Shown here one piece after another: positions 18,984 to 27,746 of a stretch of DNA of 64,000 nucleotides. Under the pieces are notes generated by a model that did no database searches, was not told the DNA's origin, and saw only the letters and a program-made list of their open reading frames with translations. Source of the stretch: Lysinibacter cavernae (GTDB lineage Bacteria > Actinomycetota > Actinomycetes > Actinomycetales > Microbacteriaceae); NCBI RefSeq assembly GCF_011758565.1, contig NZ_JAAMOX010000002.1, forward strand, positions 868,001-932,000, read 5' to 3'. The position numbers and the translations under genes were made by a program. Numbering within the stretch: the first letter of the stretch is position 1; the number at the start of each line of letters is the position of its first letter.

Positions 18984-19589
18984 CTATCTATTTGGGATGA
19001 GCGTTGAAAATTCGCGGAGAGCCCGCTCGTCAGAGAGGGCGTTTCCGACGCCGACGCCAAGCGCGCCGGCGTTGAGGTAGTCGGGTGCGGATGCGGGGGT
19101 GACGCCGCCAACCGCAACCAGTCGAACCGTCGGGTACGGCCCGGCAAACGTTTTGATCGTCTGGGGGCGGATGGAGTCTGCCGGAAAGAGTTTTTGCACG
19201 TGAAGGCCGAGGCTCAGCGCTGTGTGCATTTCGGTTGCTGTGCCGACGCCGGGAAGATAGGGGAGCTTCAGCTCTGCCGCTGCCCGGATGGAATCTGGAA
19301 AGGTTCCTGGCGAGACGAGAAATTGGGCGCCGCTGGCGTGGGCTGCGACGGTATCCGCGGCGGTGCAGATCGTGCCGGCCCCGATGAACCGAGTGATACC
19401 GTCCGCGTATTCGGCTGCTGCGGTGATTGCATCGAGCGCCGCCGGTGATTGGGCGGGTACTTCGACGAGGCGGATGCCTGCCTCCCAGCATCGCTGCGCG
19501 AGCTCGACGGTCGACGGGGTGCTCAGGCCTCGGAGGATTGCGATGATCGGGGCCGCTTCTAGGTGGGTTTCGAAAAAACTGCTCGGCAC
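18984..19589 (-). CDS. KDPG/KDPGal-type aldolase
   Basis: The protein has 201 residues with a GTG start after AGGA. It is a class I aldolase of the Eda/DgoA family: LVEVPAQSP (Glu43), GAGTI, FLVSPG, PYLPGVGTATE, VQKLFPAD with the Schiff-base Lys133, and VGGVTP phosphate-binding loop. It cleaves a 2-keto-3-deoxy-6-phospho sugar acid to pyruvate and glyceraldehyde 3-phosphate. The EVPAQSP block looks closer to the EIPLNSP of DgoA (galactonate series) than to the EVTLRT of Eda, so sugar stereochemistry is open. It leads the ridA transcript and faces the divergent binding-protein gene at 19692. Confidence 0.9.
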   Translation of the reverse strand: MPSSFFETHLEAAPIIAILRGLSTPSTVELAQRCWEAGIRLVEVPAQSPAALDAITAAAEYADGITRFIGAGTICTAADTVAAHASGAQFLVSPGTFPDSIRAAAELKLPYLPGVGTATEMHTALSLGLHVQKLFPADSIRPQTIKTFAGPYPTVRLVAVGGVTPASAPDYLNAGALGVGVGNALSDERALREFSTLIPNR

Positions 19590-19662
19590 TGGGGGTCCTT
19601 ATCCTGTTGGGGACGGGCGATGAGAGCTAGTGTATATATAAATTGCACATGTCGTTACATGC

Positions 19663-19679
19663 ATTGCAACATACGCAAC
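19663..19679. promoter_or_regulatory. Candidate IclR-type operator (copy 1)
   Basis: ATTGCAACATACGCAAC lies between the divergent aldolase and signal-less binding-protein genes. It matches the reverse complement of the 24805-24821 site at 15 of 17 positions. A weaker relative overlaps 19642-19658. The shared motif in two divergent promoters of one regulon suggests binding by the IclR protein encoded at 22990-23724. Confidence 0.55.
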
Positions 19680-19691
19680 AAGGAGGTTTGA

Positions 19692-20840
19692 GTGACATCC
19701 CTCAGGGTCTGGCTGAAAGAAGGCCATACGGTCGAGATCATCCGCAGAAAGCTGCCAGAGTTCGAGGCTGCAACCGGCATCAACGTCGCAATTGAGATCG
19801 TGCCAGAGCACGTCGCGCACGACGAACTTCTTGCAGGCGACGGGCGCCCCGACGTTGTGACCTGCCCATACTGGTACCTTGACGAGTTGCTCGCGGCGGG
19901 AGCGCTCAGGCCGGTTGCCTGCGCAGACGTACGGCGACAAGACCAAGACTTTCCGCCGATTGCGATCGAAGCGCTGAGCAGAAACGGTTCGCTGTACGCC
20001 ATCCCCCACACGCTCACCGGAGGTGTGCTCTCCTACCGGAAAGACCTTCTTGCCGAACTCGGCAGGAATAAACCACAAACGCTCAGTGACGTTCTTGAAA
20101 CCGCCACGGCACAGCGAGGCGACATAATTCCAATGCTCGCACGGTGCAATGCCGAGTTTTCGAGCTTCGAAACATATGCCGGGTGGGCGGCGGCCAAACG
20201 GATTCGACTGCTTCCAGACGAGGGGATGCCGACGCTCGACGACCTCGAGCGCGGAGTTGGCGATCTGCTTGTCACGCTTCGAGATGCCAGCAAGGGGCGG
20301 GCGCTCACTGCTGAGACATACGCTCAGCTTGGCGACGAGATGGCCGAGGGCAACGCCCTGATGCTGCTGGATACAAGCGCCTGGCCGTTCCTCTTTGAGG
20401 CGGCGGATTCTCCGGTGCGCGGTGCCATGGGATATTCGGTCATTCGGGACAGGTTGCCAGCCCAATTTGTGTATGCGGAGGGTCTCGCGATCACGAGCTG
20501 GTCAACGAGAGCCGCGGATGCCGCCGCGTTCATCGCCTGGAGACACTCGCCAGACGTGGTGCTCGCCGAAATTCACGAGGTCGGTCGCTTCGACCTTCCC
20601 CGGCTCGACGTGCGGAGGGAGCCGTGGTTTGCCCGGCTTGCTGCGGAGCGTGATGCAGGAGAATGGTTGCGCGTAATCGATGAGGCCTGGGCCGCCGCCG
20701 ACCTGGGCCATGTCGCCTTCAGACCTGATTATGTGCGTCGAGCCCGAGAGCTTATGACCTTGTTCGGGGCAGTTATCGACGGCTCTGTTGCATCGCTCGC
20801 AGAGGGGTTTTCTGCTATCGAGGCACAGGAACCCCGCTGA
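19692..20840 (+). CDS. Extracellular-type solute-binding protein without signal peptide
   Basis: The protein has 382 residues with a GTG start 5 bases after AAGGAGG, so the start is well supported. It begins directly with the mature-type strand TSLRVWLKEG; no hydrophobic leader or lipobox exists. It is a clear paralogue of the lipoprotein at 24838: IPHTLTGGVLSYRKDLLAELG versus LPHTIIGGMFFYRTDVFAELG, and AEGLAITS versus NEGLAITS. Family 1 sugar-binding proteins normally act outside the membrane, so this copy probably stays in the cytoplasm, perhaps as a ligand sensor or sequestering protein. Its 3' end overlaps the convergent amidohydrolase gene by 26 bases. Confidence 0.85.
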   Translation: MTSLRVWLKEGHTVEIIRRKLPEFEAATGINVAIEIVPEHVAHDELLAGDGRPDVVTCPYWYLDELLAAGALRPVACADVRRQDQDFPPIAIEALSRNGSLYAIPHTLTGGVLSYRKDLLAELGRNKPQTLSDVLETATAQRGDIIPMLARCNAEFSSFETYAGWAAAKRIRLLPDEGMPTLDDLERGVGDLLVTLRDASKGRALTAETYAQLGDEMAEGNALMLLDTSAWPFLFEAADSPVRGAMGYSVIRDRLPAQFVYAEGLAITSWSTRAADAAAFIAWRHSPDVVLAEIHEVGRFDLPRLDVRREPWFARLAAERDAGEWLRVIDEAWAAADLGHVAFRPDYVRRARELMTLFGAVIDGSVASLAEGFSAIEAQEPR

Positions 20841-21990
20841 TGTACACCGCTGAAAGCGCTCGGAGTGCCGCAAGATCCATTGTCGGGTCGTCGTCGAGAA
20901 TGAGCAGGTCTGCCTGCCGCCCCACTTCGAGGCTTCCCGCGGGAATGCCAAGCGCATCTGCGCCGCGAATGGTCAGCGTTTTGAGGACGTCGAGGCGTGA
21001 CATTCCGCTTCGCTCAAGGGCGATCGCCTGCTCGTTGAGGCCCCAGCCGTGGGGATTAAAGGTGGTTCCGGCATCCGTGCCGGCGGCGAGGCCAATGGGC
21101 CTGTCTCCGGATGCTGCGGCAACGGCCCGCTTGAGGGCCTCGCGCTCGTGCGGGGCGTGTGCCTCTATTTTGCCGAGCGTCTCCGGTGTCGCGTTGAAAC
21201 GGTTATCGCTGAGTATGAACCGCTCTGTGGCAACGTATGTGCCAACGAGCCGGGAGGGCGAGGCTGCGAGCCCGGTAACGATCTCGTCGTCGAGATACGA
21301 AAAGTGCTCAATCGTGTCTACTCCGGCTCTGACGGCGTTGAGAATGCCCTGCTTGCCGTGGGCGTGTGTGCCAACGTGGAGGCCCTTGCTCTGGGCGAGT
21401 TGGGTGACGTTCTCGATGAGGGTTGAATCCATTTGGGTTGCCCCTGGGTTCGTTCCTGCCGTGACGACCCCTCCGGTTGCGAAGAGTTTGACGTATTTGC
21501 CCCCAGCGTTGGCAATGGCGTCGAGCTCGACGGCGTACTCGGCGAGGGTCTCGGCATGGGCCGCCAGAAAATTACCGTGGCCAGCAGGTGAGCTGATGGC
21601 GCCCGCCGCGAGGACGTGTGGCATCCCGATGTCGCCGAACGCCTGGTTCAGTGTGGCCAGCAGAACGACGTGGCGGGGGCTGCCGAGATCACGCACGGTC
21701 GTGACGCCGCAGCCCGCGTGGGCGCGCGCGTGTACGAGCGCAGTGGCGAGGGCCCTGTCGTCGTCGAGCTGCAGTGCCTCGCGCTCAACGTCTTCGCCGC
21801 CACTGAGCGCGAGGTGCACGTGGCAATCGATGAGTCCTGGCATGACAAACGGATGCGAGGGCAGGTCTCCTGGCCCAACACCCGTGGTGATGTGCGTAAT
21901 GAGGCCGTTCGCGACGGTTATGGCGACGTCGCGGTGTGGTTCGAGCGAGCGGCCGAGCAGCGCCGTTGCGGCGTGAAGCTGGTATGACAT
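20815..21990 (-). CDS. Amidohydrolase (prolidase/imidazolonepropionase-like)
   Basis: The protein has 391 residues. PGLIDCHVHL supplies the metal-binding HxH (about 57-59). KLFATGG carries the likely carboxylated bridging Lys, THAHG and IEHFSY the next histidines, and GTDAG the catalytic Asp, followed by the closing beta-sandwich GRQADLLILDDDP. This matches the subtype-I amidohydrolase subgroup containing Xaa-Pro peptidase-like and imidazolonepropionase-like enzymes. It lies divergent to the Gfo/Idh gene and convergent with the binding-protein gene. It could hydrolyse an N-acyl, lactam or dipeptide-like substrate delivered by the regulon. Confidence 0.85.
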   Translation of the reverse strand: MSYQLHAATALLGRSLEPHRDVAITVANGLITHITTGVGPGDLPSHPFVMPGLIDCHVHLALSGGEDVEREALQLDDDRALATALVHARAHAGCGVTTVRDLGSPRHVVLLATLNQAFGDIGMPHVLAAGAISSPAGHGNFLAAHAETLAEYAVELDAIANAGGKYVKLFATGGVVTAGTNPGATQMDSTLIENVTQLAQSKGLHVGTHAHGKQGILNAVRAGVDTIEHFSYLDDEIVTGLAASPSRLVGTYVATERFILSDNRFNATPETLGKIEAHAPHEREALKRAVAAASGDRPIGLAAGTDAGTTFNPHGWGLNEQAIALERSGMSRLDVLKTLTIRGADALGIPAGSLEVGRQADLLILDDDPTMDLAALRALSAVYISGVPVPR

Positions 21991-22021
21991 GACAGTCCTG
22001 ACGAGAGTAAAGGGTACAAAA

Positions 22022-22993
22022 ATGAGTTCAGCGGTTCGAGTTATTGTGGTTGGAGCCGGCGATTTTGGTGCACGGCATGTTCGCGCGGTTTCGCTCCTGC
22101 CAGAGTTTGAGCTGGTCGGGGTTGCCGATCGAGACAGATCGCGGGCCGAAGCCTGCGCAGAGGCCTTTGGCGGTCGGCCATTCGGGGGTCTTGATGAGGC
22201 GCTGGATGCGGTTGCTGCCGACGCCGTGATTATTGCGACACCGCCGGGTGCGCATGTTGGTGACCTGCTGCTCGCAACATCCAGGGGGTTGCCCTGCCTT
22301 ACCGAGAAGCCGATCGTGGCAACCTCCGGCGACGTTGCTGCGGTTGAGGTACTGCCTGATGAGCAGCGTGCCTTGGTATTTCCTGCCCACGTGAGTCGAT
22401 TCCTTCCCGGGTTTGCGAGGCTTGTGGAGGAGCTTGGCGCGTCACCTGTTCGCTATCTTCGGGCACTGCGCCGCGTGCCGAGGGAGCGGCTCGACTTGCA
22501 CGGCGAGGTACATCCGGCGATGAGCGCCATGATTCACGACATCGACCTGGTGCGCGCACTGATTCCGGCGCAGCTACGGTCGGTGACAAGCTCCCAGGTG
22601 TGGAGCGATGACCGCCGCCCGTTCCCCCAAACGGTGTCGGCTCAGCTGCTGTTTGAGGGAGGGGCGCTCGCCGTGATCGACACCAGTTGGACGATGCCAC
22701 ACGCGCGCCAGTACATTGACGCGCGGCTTGAGGTAGCAACCGATGACACGTTTGCGACGGTCTCCCTTCCTGGTGGTGGCCTTGTGGTTGAAGGCGTCGA
22801 CGGGGATACGGTTCCTGATATTGAGTTAGAGGGGGAGGCCTACGGCATCCCTGTTGGTGCCCTCGCGACGGAGCTTCGCCAGTTTGCCGCGGTTGTGAGC
22901 GGGCGGGCCGACCGTTTTGCGGTGACCTGTGACGACGCGCTCTGGTCCATTCGTGTGGCGCTCGAGATCGCTGGGCAGCAGCCGAGTCGTTAG
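22022..22993 (+). CDS. Gfo/Idh/MocA-family oxidoreductase
   Basis: The protein has 323 residues. ATG 22022 is chosen for its AAAGGG site; the in-frame start at 21989 would overlap the divergent gene. The Rossmann motif VIVVGAGDFGARH is at the N-terminus, then ATPPGAH and LTEKPIVAT (the EKP signature with catalytic Lys), and HDIDLVRAL in the C-terminal sheet domain. Family members are NAD(P)-dependent sugar or sugar-acid dehydrogenases. It may perform an oxidation or epimerisation step for the sugar handled by this regulon. Its 3' end overlaps the convergent iclR gene by 4 bases. Confidence 0.87.
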   Translation: MSSAVRVIVVGAGDFGARHVRAVSLLPEFELVGVADRDRSRAEACAEAFGGRPFGGLDEALDAVAADAVIIATPPGAHVGDLLLATSRGLPCLTEKPIVATSGDVAAVEVLPDEQRALVFPAHVSRFLPGFARLVEELGASPVRYLRALRRVPRERLDLHGEVHPAMSAMIHDIDLVRALIPAQLRSVTSSQVWSDDRRPFPQTVSAQLLFEGGALAVIDTSWTMPHARQYIDARLEVATDDTFATVSLPGGGLVVEGVDGDTVPDIELEGEAYGIPVGALATELRQFAAVVSGRADRFAVTCDDALWSIRVALEIAGQQPSR

Positions 22994-23724
22994 GAAATGT
23001 CGTTGCTGATGGCCGCTGCCGCTTCCCGGAGGAGCGGCACGAGGTCGAGGAGTTGTTCCCGAGAGAGCAAGATGGTTGGCGCTGAAAGTGAAATACCGTG
23101 CATGACGGGTTGGCTGCCAATTTTGATGGGGACGGCGACGCAGTGCAGGAAGTCTTCGTGCTCGCGGTCGTCAAGGGCGTAGCCGCGCTTTCGTACCGCG
23201 GCGAGGTCCGCAAGGAAATCGCCGGGCGTGGTGATCGTCCGCTCGGTGTGGCGAACGTAGGTGATGCCGTTTGCGAGGCTCTCTTGCTCGCTGAGCGAGC
23301 GCTGCGCGAGGATTGCTTTCGCCACACCCGTGCAATAGAGGGGCGCTGGGGCGCCGATGCGCGAGTACATACGAACCGTTTTTTGTGATTCGTACTTGTC
23401 GATGTAGAACACGTCTTGGCCGTCGAAGGCGGCAAGGTGGATGGTCTGCTGGGTGCGCTCGCTGAGCCTGCGAAGGTGGGGCGCGGCAACGGCCCTGATA
23501 TCGAGGTTGCCGAGCGCTGCTGAGGCGAGGCGAAAGAGCTGGGTGCCAAGGCGGTAGCGGTGCTGCTCGTCGTGCCGAACATACCCGTGCGACTCAAGGG
23601 TTTGCAGGAGGCGGAGGGCTGTTGACTTATGCACGTCGAGCAGGGCGGCGACGTCGGCAAGGTCTCGTTCGTCTTCGCCAAGATAGTCAAGGATTTGCAG
23701 TGCTCGGTCAACCGTTTGCGACAT
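22990..23724 (-). CDS. IclR-family transcriptional regulator
   Basis: The protein has 244 residues from the ATG giving MSQTVDRALQILDYL, preceded by AAGGAGT; the open frame continues 18 codons upstream without support. The winged helix covers residues 1-65 (DVAALLDVHKSTALRLLQTLESHGYV). The effector domain follows with IHLAAFDGQDVFYIDK, GAPAPLYCTGVAKAIL (GxxxPxxxTAxGKA-like) and ALDDREHEDFLHCVAVPI. It overlaps the 3' end of the sugar-acid kinase gene by 17 bases. IclR proteins sense small acids such as keto-deoxy sugar acids, fitting local control of both divergent transcripts. Confidence 0.93.
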   Translation of the reverse strand: MSQTVDRALQILDYLGEDERDLADVAALLDVHKSTALRLLQTLESHGYVRHDEQHRYRLGTQLFRLASAALGNLDIRAVAAPHLRRLSERTQQTIHLAAFDGQDVFYIDKYESQKTVRMYSRIGAPAPLYCTGVAKAILAQRSLSEQESLANGITYVRHTERTITTPGDFLADLAAVRKRGYALDDREHEDFLHCVAVPIKIGSQPVMHGISLSAPTILLSREQLLDLVPLLREAAAAISNDIS

Positions 23725-24733
23725 GTGGGGTACTCCTTGTGTCATTCCCGCTTGGGTATCGTTGGCCGTTCCAATCACTATCCTCCAGGTTGAGGAGCGT
23801 AGCTATGAACTCGGGGGGTGGAAGCGGTCCAACGTCGGTTGAAACGCTCAGTGCGCTGCTTGCAACGATAGTGCCGAGCCTAGCTGAGTCCCTGATTGAG
23901 CGACGTTCGAGGTAACCTGCCAGGAAGCCGGCAGCAAACGCGTCGCCGGCACCGACCGGCTCAACGACGTTGACGAACAGGGCGGGTACCGGGATAACCT
24001 GCCCGTCGTTGAACACCGTGCAGCCGCTTGCTCCCTGCTTGACAACAAGAATTGTCGGGGCGCTGATGAGTGCTCGCACTTCCGCAACGTTTGTATGCCC
24101 CCACAGCGCCTCGGCCTCGTCGAGGCCAACCAACACGATGTCAGAAGCTTGGGCGGTCGCGAGGATGCGGTCTGCTGGTGATTCGACTTCGGTGTGTTCC
24201 CAGAGGGCAGGGCGCCAGTTTACGTCGAATGACACCAGCGAATCGGCGGAGCGGTTGGCGAGGATATGCGCAATGAAGTCCCTGCATGATTCCGAGAGTG
24301 CGAGGGTGATGCCGCTGATGTGGATGATGGCTGGGTTGAGGGCGGTTGCCTTTGCCGCGGTTGAGGGGCCGATGCCGCTGAACGCCGAAGACGACCTGTA
24401 GTAATCAACGTGGGTATCGTCTGCGGTTCGGTTCTTAAAAGCCGCCCCTGTTGGCTTCGTGTCGTCAATCTCGGCATGGGTAACGTCGACGCCTTCGTCG
24501 GCGAGATGGCCGAGGATGAAGCGGCCGAAGGCATCCGATCCGACCCGGCTGACCCAGGAAGAGTTGAGGCCGAGCATTCGCAGGTAGGTGGCCACATTAG
24601 ACTCTGCGCCGGCGACGGAGATTTGGTACAGGCTACTGGCGCTCGGGGCTCCCTGCTTGGTGGGGACGAACATTGCCATGGATTCGCCGGCGCACACGAC
24701 ATCGATTGTGGGGGCTGTGGTGGTATCGCTCAA
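23708..24733 (-). CDS. kdgK: PfkB-family sugar kinase, 2-keto-3-deoxygluconate kinase-like
   Basis: The protein has 341 residues, starting at TTG 24733, which lies 7 bases after GAGGGAG; an earlier in-frame TTG overlaps that site. It shows the ribokinase fold: CAGESMAMFVP, GAESNVATYLRMLG, RVGSDAFGRFIL, YYRSSSAFSGIGP (typical of KDG kinases), and the signature EPVGAGDAFAAGFLAGYL with catalytic Asp. It phosphorylates 2-keto-3-deoxy sugar acids, feeding the KDPG-type aldolase at 18984. It is divergent from the transporter operon and co-transcribed with iclR. An exact galactonate-series substrate cannot be excluded. Confidence 0.85.
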   Translation of the reverse strand: MSDTTTAPTIDVVCAGESMAMFVPTKQGAPSASSLYQISVAGAESNVATYLRMLGLNSSWVSRVGSDAFGRFILGHLADEGVDVTHAEIDDTKPTGAAFKNRTADDTHVDYYRSSSAFSGIGPSTAAKATALNPAIIHISGITLALSESCRDFIAHILANRSADSLVSFDVNWRPALWEHTEVESPADRILATAQASDIVLVGLDEAEALWGHTNVAEVRALISAPTILVVKQGASGCTVFNDGQVIPVPALFVNVVEPVGAGDAFAAGFLAGYLERRSIRDSARLGTIVASSALSVSTDVGPLPPPEFIATLLNLEDSDWNGQRYPSGNDTRSTPHVANG

Positions 24734-24804
24734 GAAAATCTCCCTCAAGTGTTGACTTTATGAAACTCGACTGTAATCTTCTATCAACATAGTTTGCAAT
24801 AGGC

Positions 24805-24821
24805 GTTGCGCATGTTGCAAC
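24805..24821. promoter_or_regulatory. Candidate IclR-type operator (copy 2)
   Basis: GTTGCGCATGTTGCAAC is an inverted-repeat-like site between the divergent kinase and transporter operons, 17 bases before the binding-protein start. It is the near-exact reverse complement of the site at 19663-19679. Overlap with the ribosome-site region suggests repression. Confidence 0.55.
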
Positions 24822-24837
24822 CAAGAGGAGGTTTTGA

Positions 24838-26184
24838 ATGAAATCACTGACGAAACGGATGCTCTCCGTTATCGGGATCGTTGCGGCCAGCAGCTTGGCC
24901 CTCACCTCGTGTGGATCCTCGTCGGCAACAGAAGAGCCGGCAGGGGGGCGCACCAGCTACGAAGGAACCACGCTTCGTGTGCTCCTCAAAGAGGGTTACG
25001 AGATCGAAGCGATCCAAGAATTCAAGGGAGAATTCGAAGAGGCAACAGGCATCACCGTTGAGCTTGAGGTCTACGACGAACCAACCGCCCGCCAGAAGCT
25101 TGTGCTCGACGCGACCTCGGGAACCGGAACCTACGACATCACGTCGTCGTCGTTCTGGAACCTCCCCGAATTTGTATCGGCGGGTTGGCTCGAGCCGCTT
25201 GACCCCTACATCGAAAAGGCCAACGACGAATGGCTTGTCATGGACGATATCCCAACCGGCGCTATCGAATCCATGACCATCGATGACGAGCTGTACGCGC
25301 TGCCGCACACCATCATTGGCGGCATGTTCTTCTACCGCACCGACGTGTTCGCCGAGCTGGGGCTTGAGGCGCCTCAGACAACTGACGACATTCTTGCTGC
25401 GGCAAAGGTCATCAAAGAGAAGCGGCCAGATCTGGTACCGTTCTCTGCCCGTGGGGCGTCAACCTTCGCGTCGCTCGGAACCGAGCTCGGATGGGCCTAC
25501 GGCTACGATGCCCTCCTCTTCGATGAGAACGGCAATCCCCAAGCCGACTCAAAACAGATGAACGCTGCGATGGATGACTTTGTCACCCTGATGAAGGACT
25601 ATGGCCCAAGCGATGCCGCTACGCTCACCTTCACCCAGGCCGGCGAGAAGTTCTCATCCGGCTCTGCGGCGATGATGTTTGACACCTCTGGCTTTGGCAC
25701 AATTTTTGAAGATCCAGAACAGTCAAAGGTCGCTGGCAAGGTTGGCTACACGCATCCAACCGGCCCGAGCGGAAAGCCGCTGCAGTGGCTCTACAACGAG
25801 GGCCTCGCGATTACCTCGAAGAGCAAAAACAAAAACGCGGCCTGGCTGTTCCTGCAGTGGCGTATGTCACGCGAGGTCACCATGAAAGAGGTCACCGAGC
25901 TGAGTCGGACCGACGTTCCCAATCTGTACGTGCTTGAGAGCCAGGAATACCGTGACTTCATGGCGGAGCGCGGCCTCGAAGACTTCGCGGCAGCCCTGCA
26001 GACCAGCTGGGACCTCACAACGGCAGAGCACTGGCCCTTCTACCCCGAGTTCACCGCGATTGGCGATTCGTTCAGTAAGGAAATCTCGAACGCAATAACC
26101 GGATCAAAATCGGTCTCGGATGCGCTCGACACCAGTCAGAAGGAGCTCACGCAGATCATGAAAGACGCCGGGCACATCGAGTGA
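24838..26184 (+). CDS. Sugar ABC transporter solute-binding lipoprotein
   Basis: The protein has 448 residues with AAGAGGAGG before the ATG. A lipoprotein signal peptide is evident (KRMLSVIGIVAASSLALTSC, lipidated Cys about residue 23) with a Ser/Ala/Glu-rich linker. The mature part is a family 1 extracellular binding protein: TLRVLLKEGYE, EFEEATGITVELEVYDEP, YALPHTIIGGMFFYRTDVFAELG, and SKSKNKNAAWLFLQWRMS. It delivers a carbohydrate-type ligand to the permeases at 30528 and 31397. The enzyme genes inserted between binding protein and permeases tie ligand to pathway. It overlaps the next gene by 4 bases (GTGA). Confidence 0.93.
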   Translation: MKSLTKRMLSVIGIVAASSLALTSCGSSSATEEPAGGRTSYEGTTLRVLLKEGYEIEAIQEFKGEFEEATGITVELEVYDEPTARQKLVLDATSGTGTYDITSSSFWNLPEFVSAGWLEPLDPYIEKANDEWLVMDDIPTGAIESMTIDDELYALPHTIIGGMFFYRTDVFAELGLEAPQTTDDILAAAKVIKEKRPDLVPFSARGASTFASLGTELGWAYGYDALLFDENGNPQADSKQMNAAMDDFVTLMKDYGPSDAATLTFTQAGEKFSSGSAAMMFDTSGFGTIFEDPEQSKVAGKVGYTHPTGPSGKPLQWLYNEGLAITSKSKNKNAAWLFLQWRMSREVTMKEVTELSRTDVPNLYVLESQEYRDFMAERGLEDFAAALQTSWDLTTAEHWPFYPEFTAIGDSFSKEISNAITGSKSVSDALDTSQKELTQIMKDAGHIE

Positions 26185-27743
26185 CATACAGCACGATCGT
26201 GCGGGGAGGCACCCTCTTTGACGGTGTCTCCCCGCTCCCCACCCTCAGCGACCTTCGCCTCGAAGCGGGCGAGGTCGTTGAGGTGGGTCACAACCTTGCG
26301 GTCGACGGCGCACGAGTCGTCGACGCCCACGGGCAGTGGGTGCTCCCAGGATTTGTGGATGCCCACTCGCACACTGACGCAGGTTCGCTCACCGGGGAGC
26401 AGATGGAACTTCGTGCGCTTGCCGGAGTGACCACCGATATCGTTGGCCAAGACGGGCTCGGCCTCCTGCCGGACGACACGACATCCGGCGGCCATATGAT
26501 CGAAACGCTCGCCCCGCTCCTTGGCCTTCAGCGGGTCGGTCAGTTCAGCTCTGTTGGCGACTACCTTGAGGCAGTGGATGCGGGGGCCTATTCGCGAGTC
26601 GCGACGCTCGTTCCGCACGGGGCAGTCCGTTCCGCAGTCATGGGGCCCAGCCGCGCCGTTGCCACCGACAGCGAAGCGCAGCGGATGTCCGCACGAGTGC
26701 GCCGGGGCCTTGCCGAGGGGGCCGTCGGTGTGTCAACCGGTCTGAGTTATGCGCCGGCAAGCGCGGCTTCGACCGAAGAACTCATTGCCGTGCTCGACGG
26801 GCTGCCGGCTGGTACCCCCTACGTGACGCATCTACGCGACTACGGGGTCGGGTTTGAAGAATCACTCGCAGAGGCTATTCGTATTTGCGCAGAGACAAAT
26901 CTTTCGCTGCACCTTTCCCACTTCCACGTTTCGGGGCCTGGCCGTCGCGGAACGGCTGCAACCTTTGAGCGCATGGTGACTGCCGCGCCGGTTGGCACAA
27001 CGTGGGATACCTACCCCTATACCTCCGGTTGCACGTTTGCCAGGTCTATCCTGCCCGCCGAGACCCAGGCCCTCAGTACCGCAGCGCTGCTCGCGATCCT
27101 CCGCGCCGAGCCGCTGGTTGCCGCTCGGATCCGAGATGAACTCGATCTGGTCGGGCCTGGCCCAACCGTGGCAGGCGGCTGGGAAGTCATATACCTCGCG
27201 GGTGAGGGTCCAGCGGCCGGTCGCAACGAACTACTCAGCGTCGCGGAGCGGGCGGCGAGTGCCGCAACAACGCCCGGCTCCATTATTCTTGCCGCCATTG
27301 AATCGACAGAGGGTCACGCCTGCATCGTTGTTGACCACGGACACGTGGAGAATGTTCACCGGTTGGCCGTGAGCGATCGCCACCTTGTCGGGTCTGACGG
27401 CATCCTTGGCTCGGGGGTTCCTCACCCGCGGGCCGCCAATAGTTTTTTCCGATTTCTGAGCTGGGCTCAAGACGGCATCATTCCCGTTGAAACGGGCACG
27501 ATGATCAGCCGGATGACCGGAAGCGTAGCCTCGCGGTTTGGCCTCGATGTTGGTGTATTGCGGGTTGGCGCGCCCGCCGACATCCTCATCGTGGACCCAA
27601 CCCAAATCACTGCAGGGCCAGAACGCGGTCAGCACGTTCCGCGAGCCGTGCAGCAATCATTTATCGACGGCGAACCAATCATCCGCAACGGCAGCTGGCT
27701 CGGAAAGCCGCTCCAAAACCTTGCCCTTCGAAAGGAATCCTAA
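26181..27743 (+). CDS. D-aminoacylase-like N-acyl deacylase
   Basis: The protein has 520 residues, GTG start overlapping the upstream stop. Features of the N-acyl-D-amino-acid deacylase family: IVRGGTLFDG, LPGFVDAHSHTD (metal HxH, about 59-61), LHLSHFH, and the C-terminal PADILIVDP. The metal-site Cys of classic D-aminoacylases (GNCG) is replaced by GQDG, as in a subset of the family. The enzyme removes an acyl group from a D-configured amine carrying a carboxylate, which also describes N-acetyl-D-glucosaminate. Together with the downstream PLP lyase it fits a deacetylation step before deamination. Confidence 0.85.
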   Translation: MTYSTIVRGGTLFDGVSPLPTLSDLRLEAGEVVEVGHNLAVDGARVVDAHGQWVLPGFVDAHSHTDAGSLTGEQMELRALAGVTTDIVGQDGLGLLPDDTTSGGHMIETLAPLLGLQRVGQFSSVGDYLEAVDAGAYSRVATLVPHGAVRSAVMGPSRAVATDSEAQRMSARVRRGLAEGAVGVSTGLSYAPASAASTEELIAVLDGLPAGTPYVTHLRDYGVGFEESLAEAIRICAETNLSLHLSHFHVSGPGRRGTAATFERMVTAAPVGTTWDTYPYTSGCTFARSILPAETQALSTAALLAILRAEPLVAARIRDELDLVGPGPTVAGGWEVIYLAGEGPAAGRNELLSVAERAASAATTPGSIILAAIESTEGHACIVVDHGHVENVHRLAVSDRHLVGSDGILGSGVPHPRAANSFFRFLSWAQDGIIPVETGTMISRMTGSVASRFGLDVGVLRVGAPADILIVDPTQITAGPERGQHVPRAVQQSFIDGEPIIRNGSWLGKPLQNLALRKES

Positions 27744-27746
27744 GCA

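Noticed and set aside
20840-21976. Long plus-strand open frame antiparallel to the amidohydrolase
   Set aside because: Ser/Arg-rich composition typical of a GC-rich shadow frame; the minus strand carries complete catalytic motifs.
22299-23711. Long minus-strand open frame across the Gfo/Idh and iclR genes
   Set aside because: Low-complexity Arg/Ser/Pro translation with no motifs; it overlaps two genes with clear family signatures.
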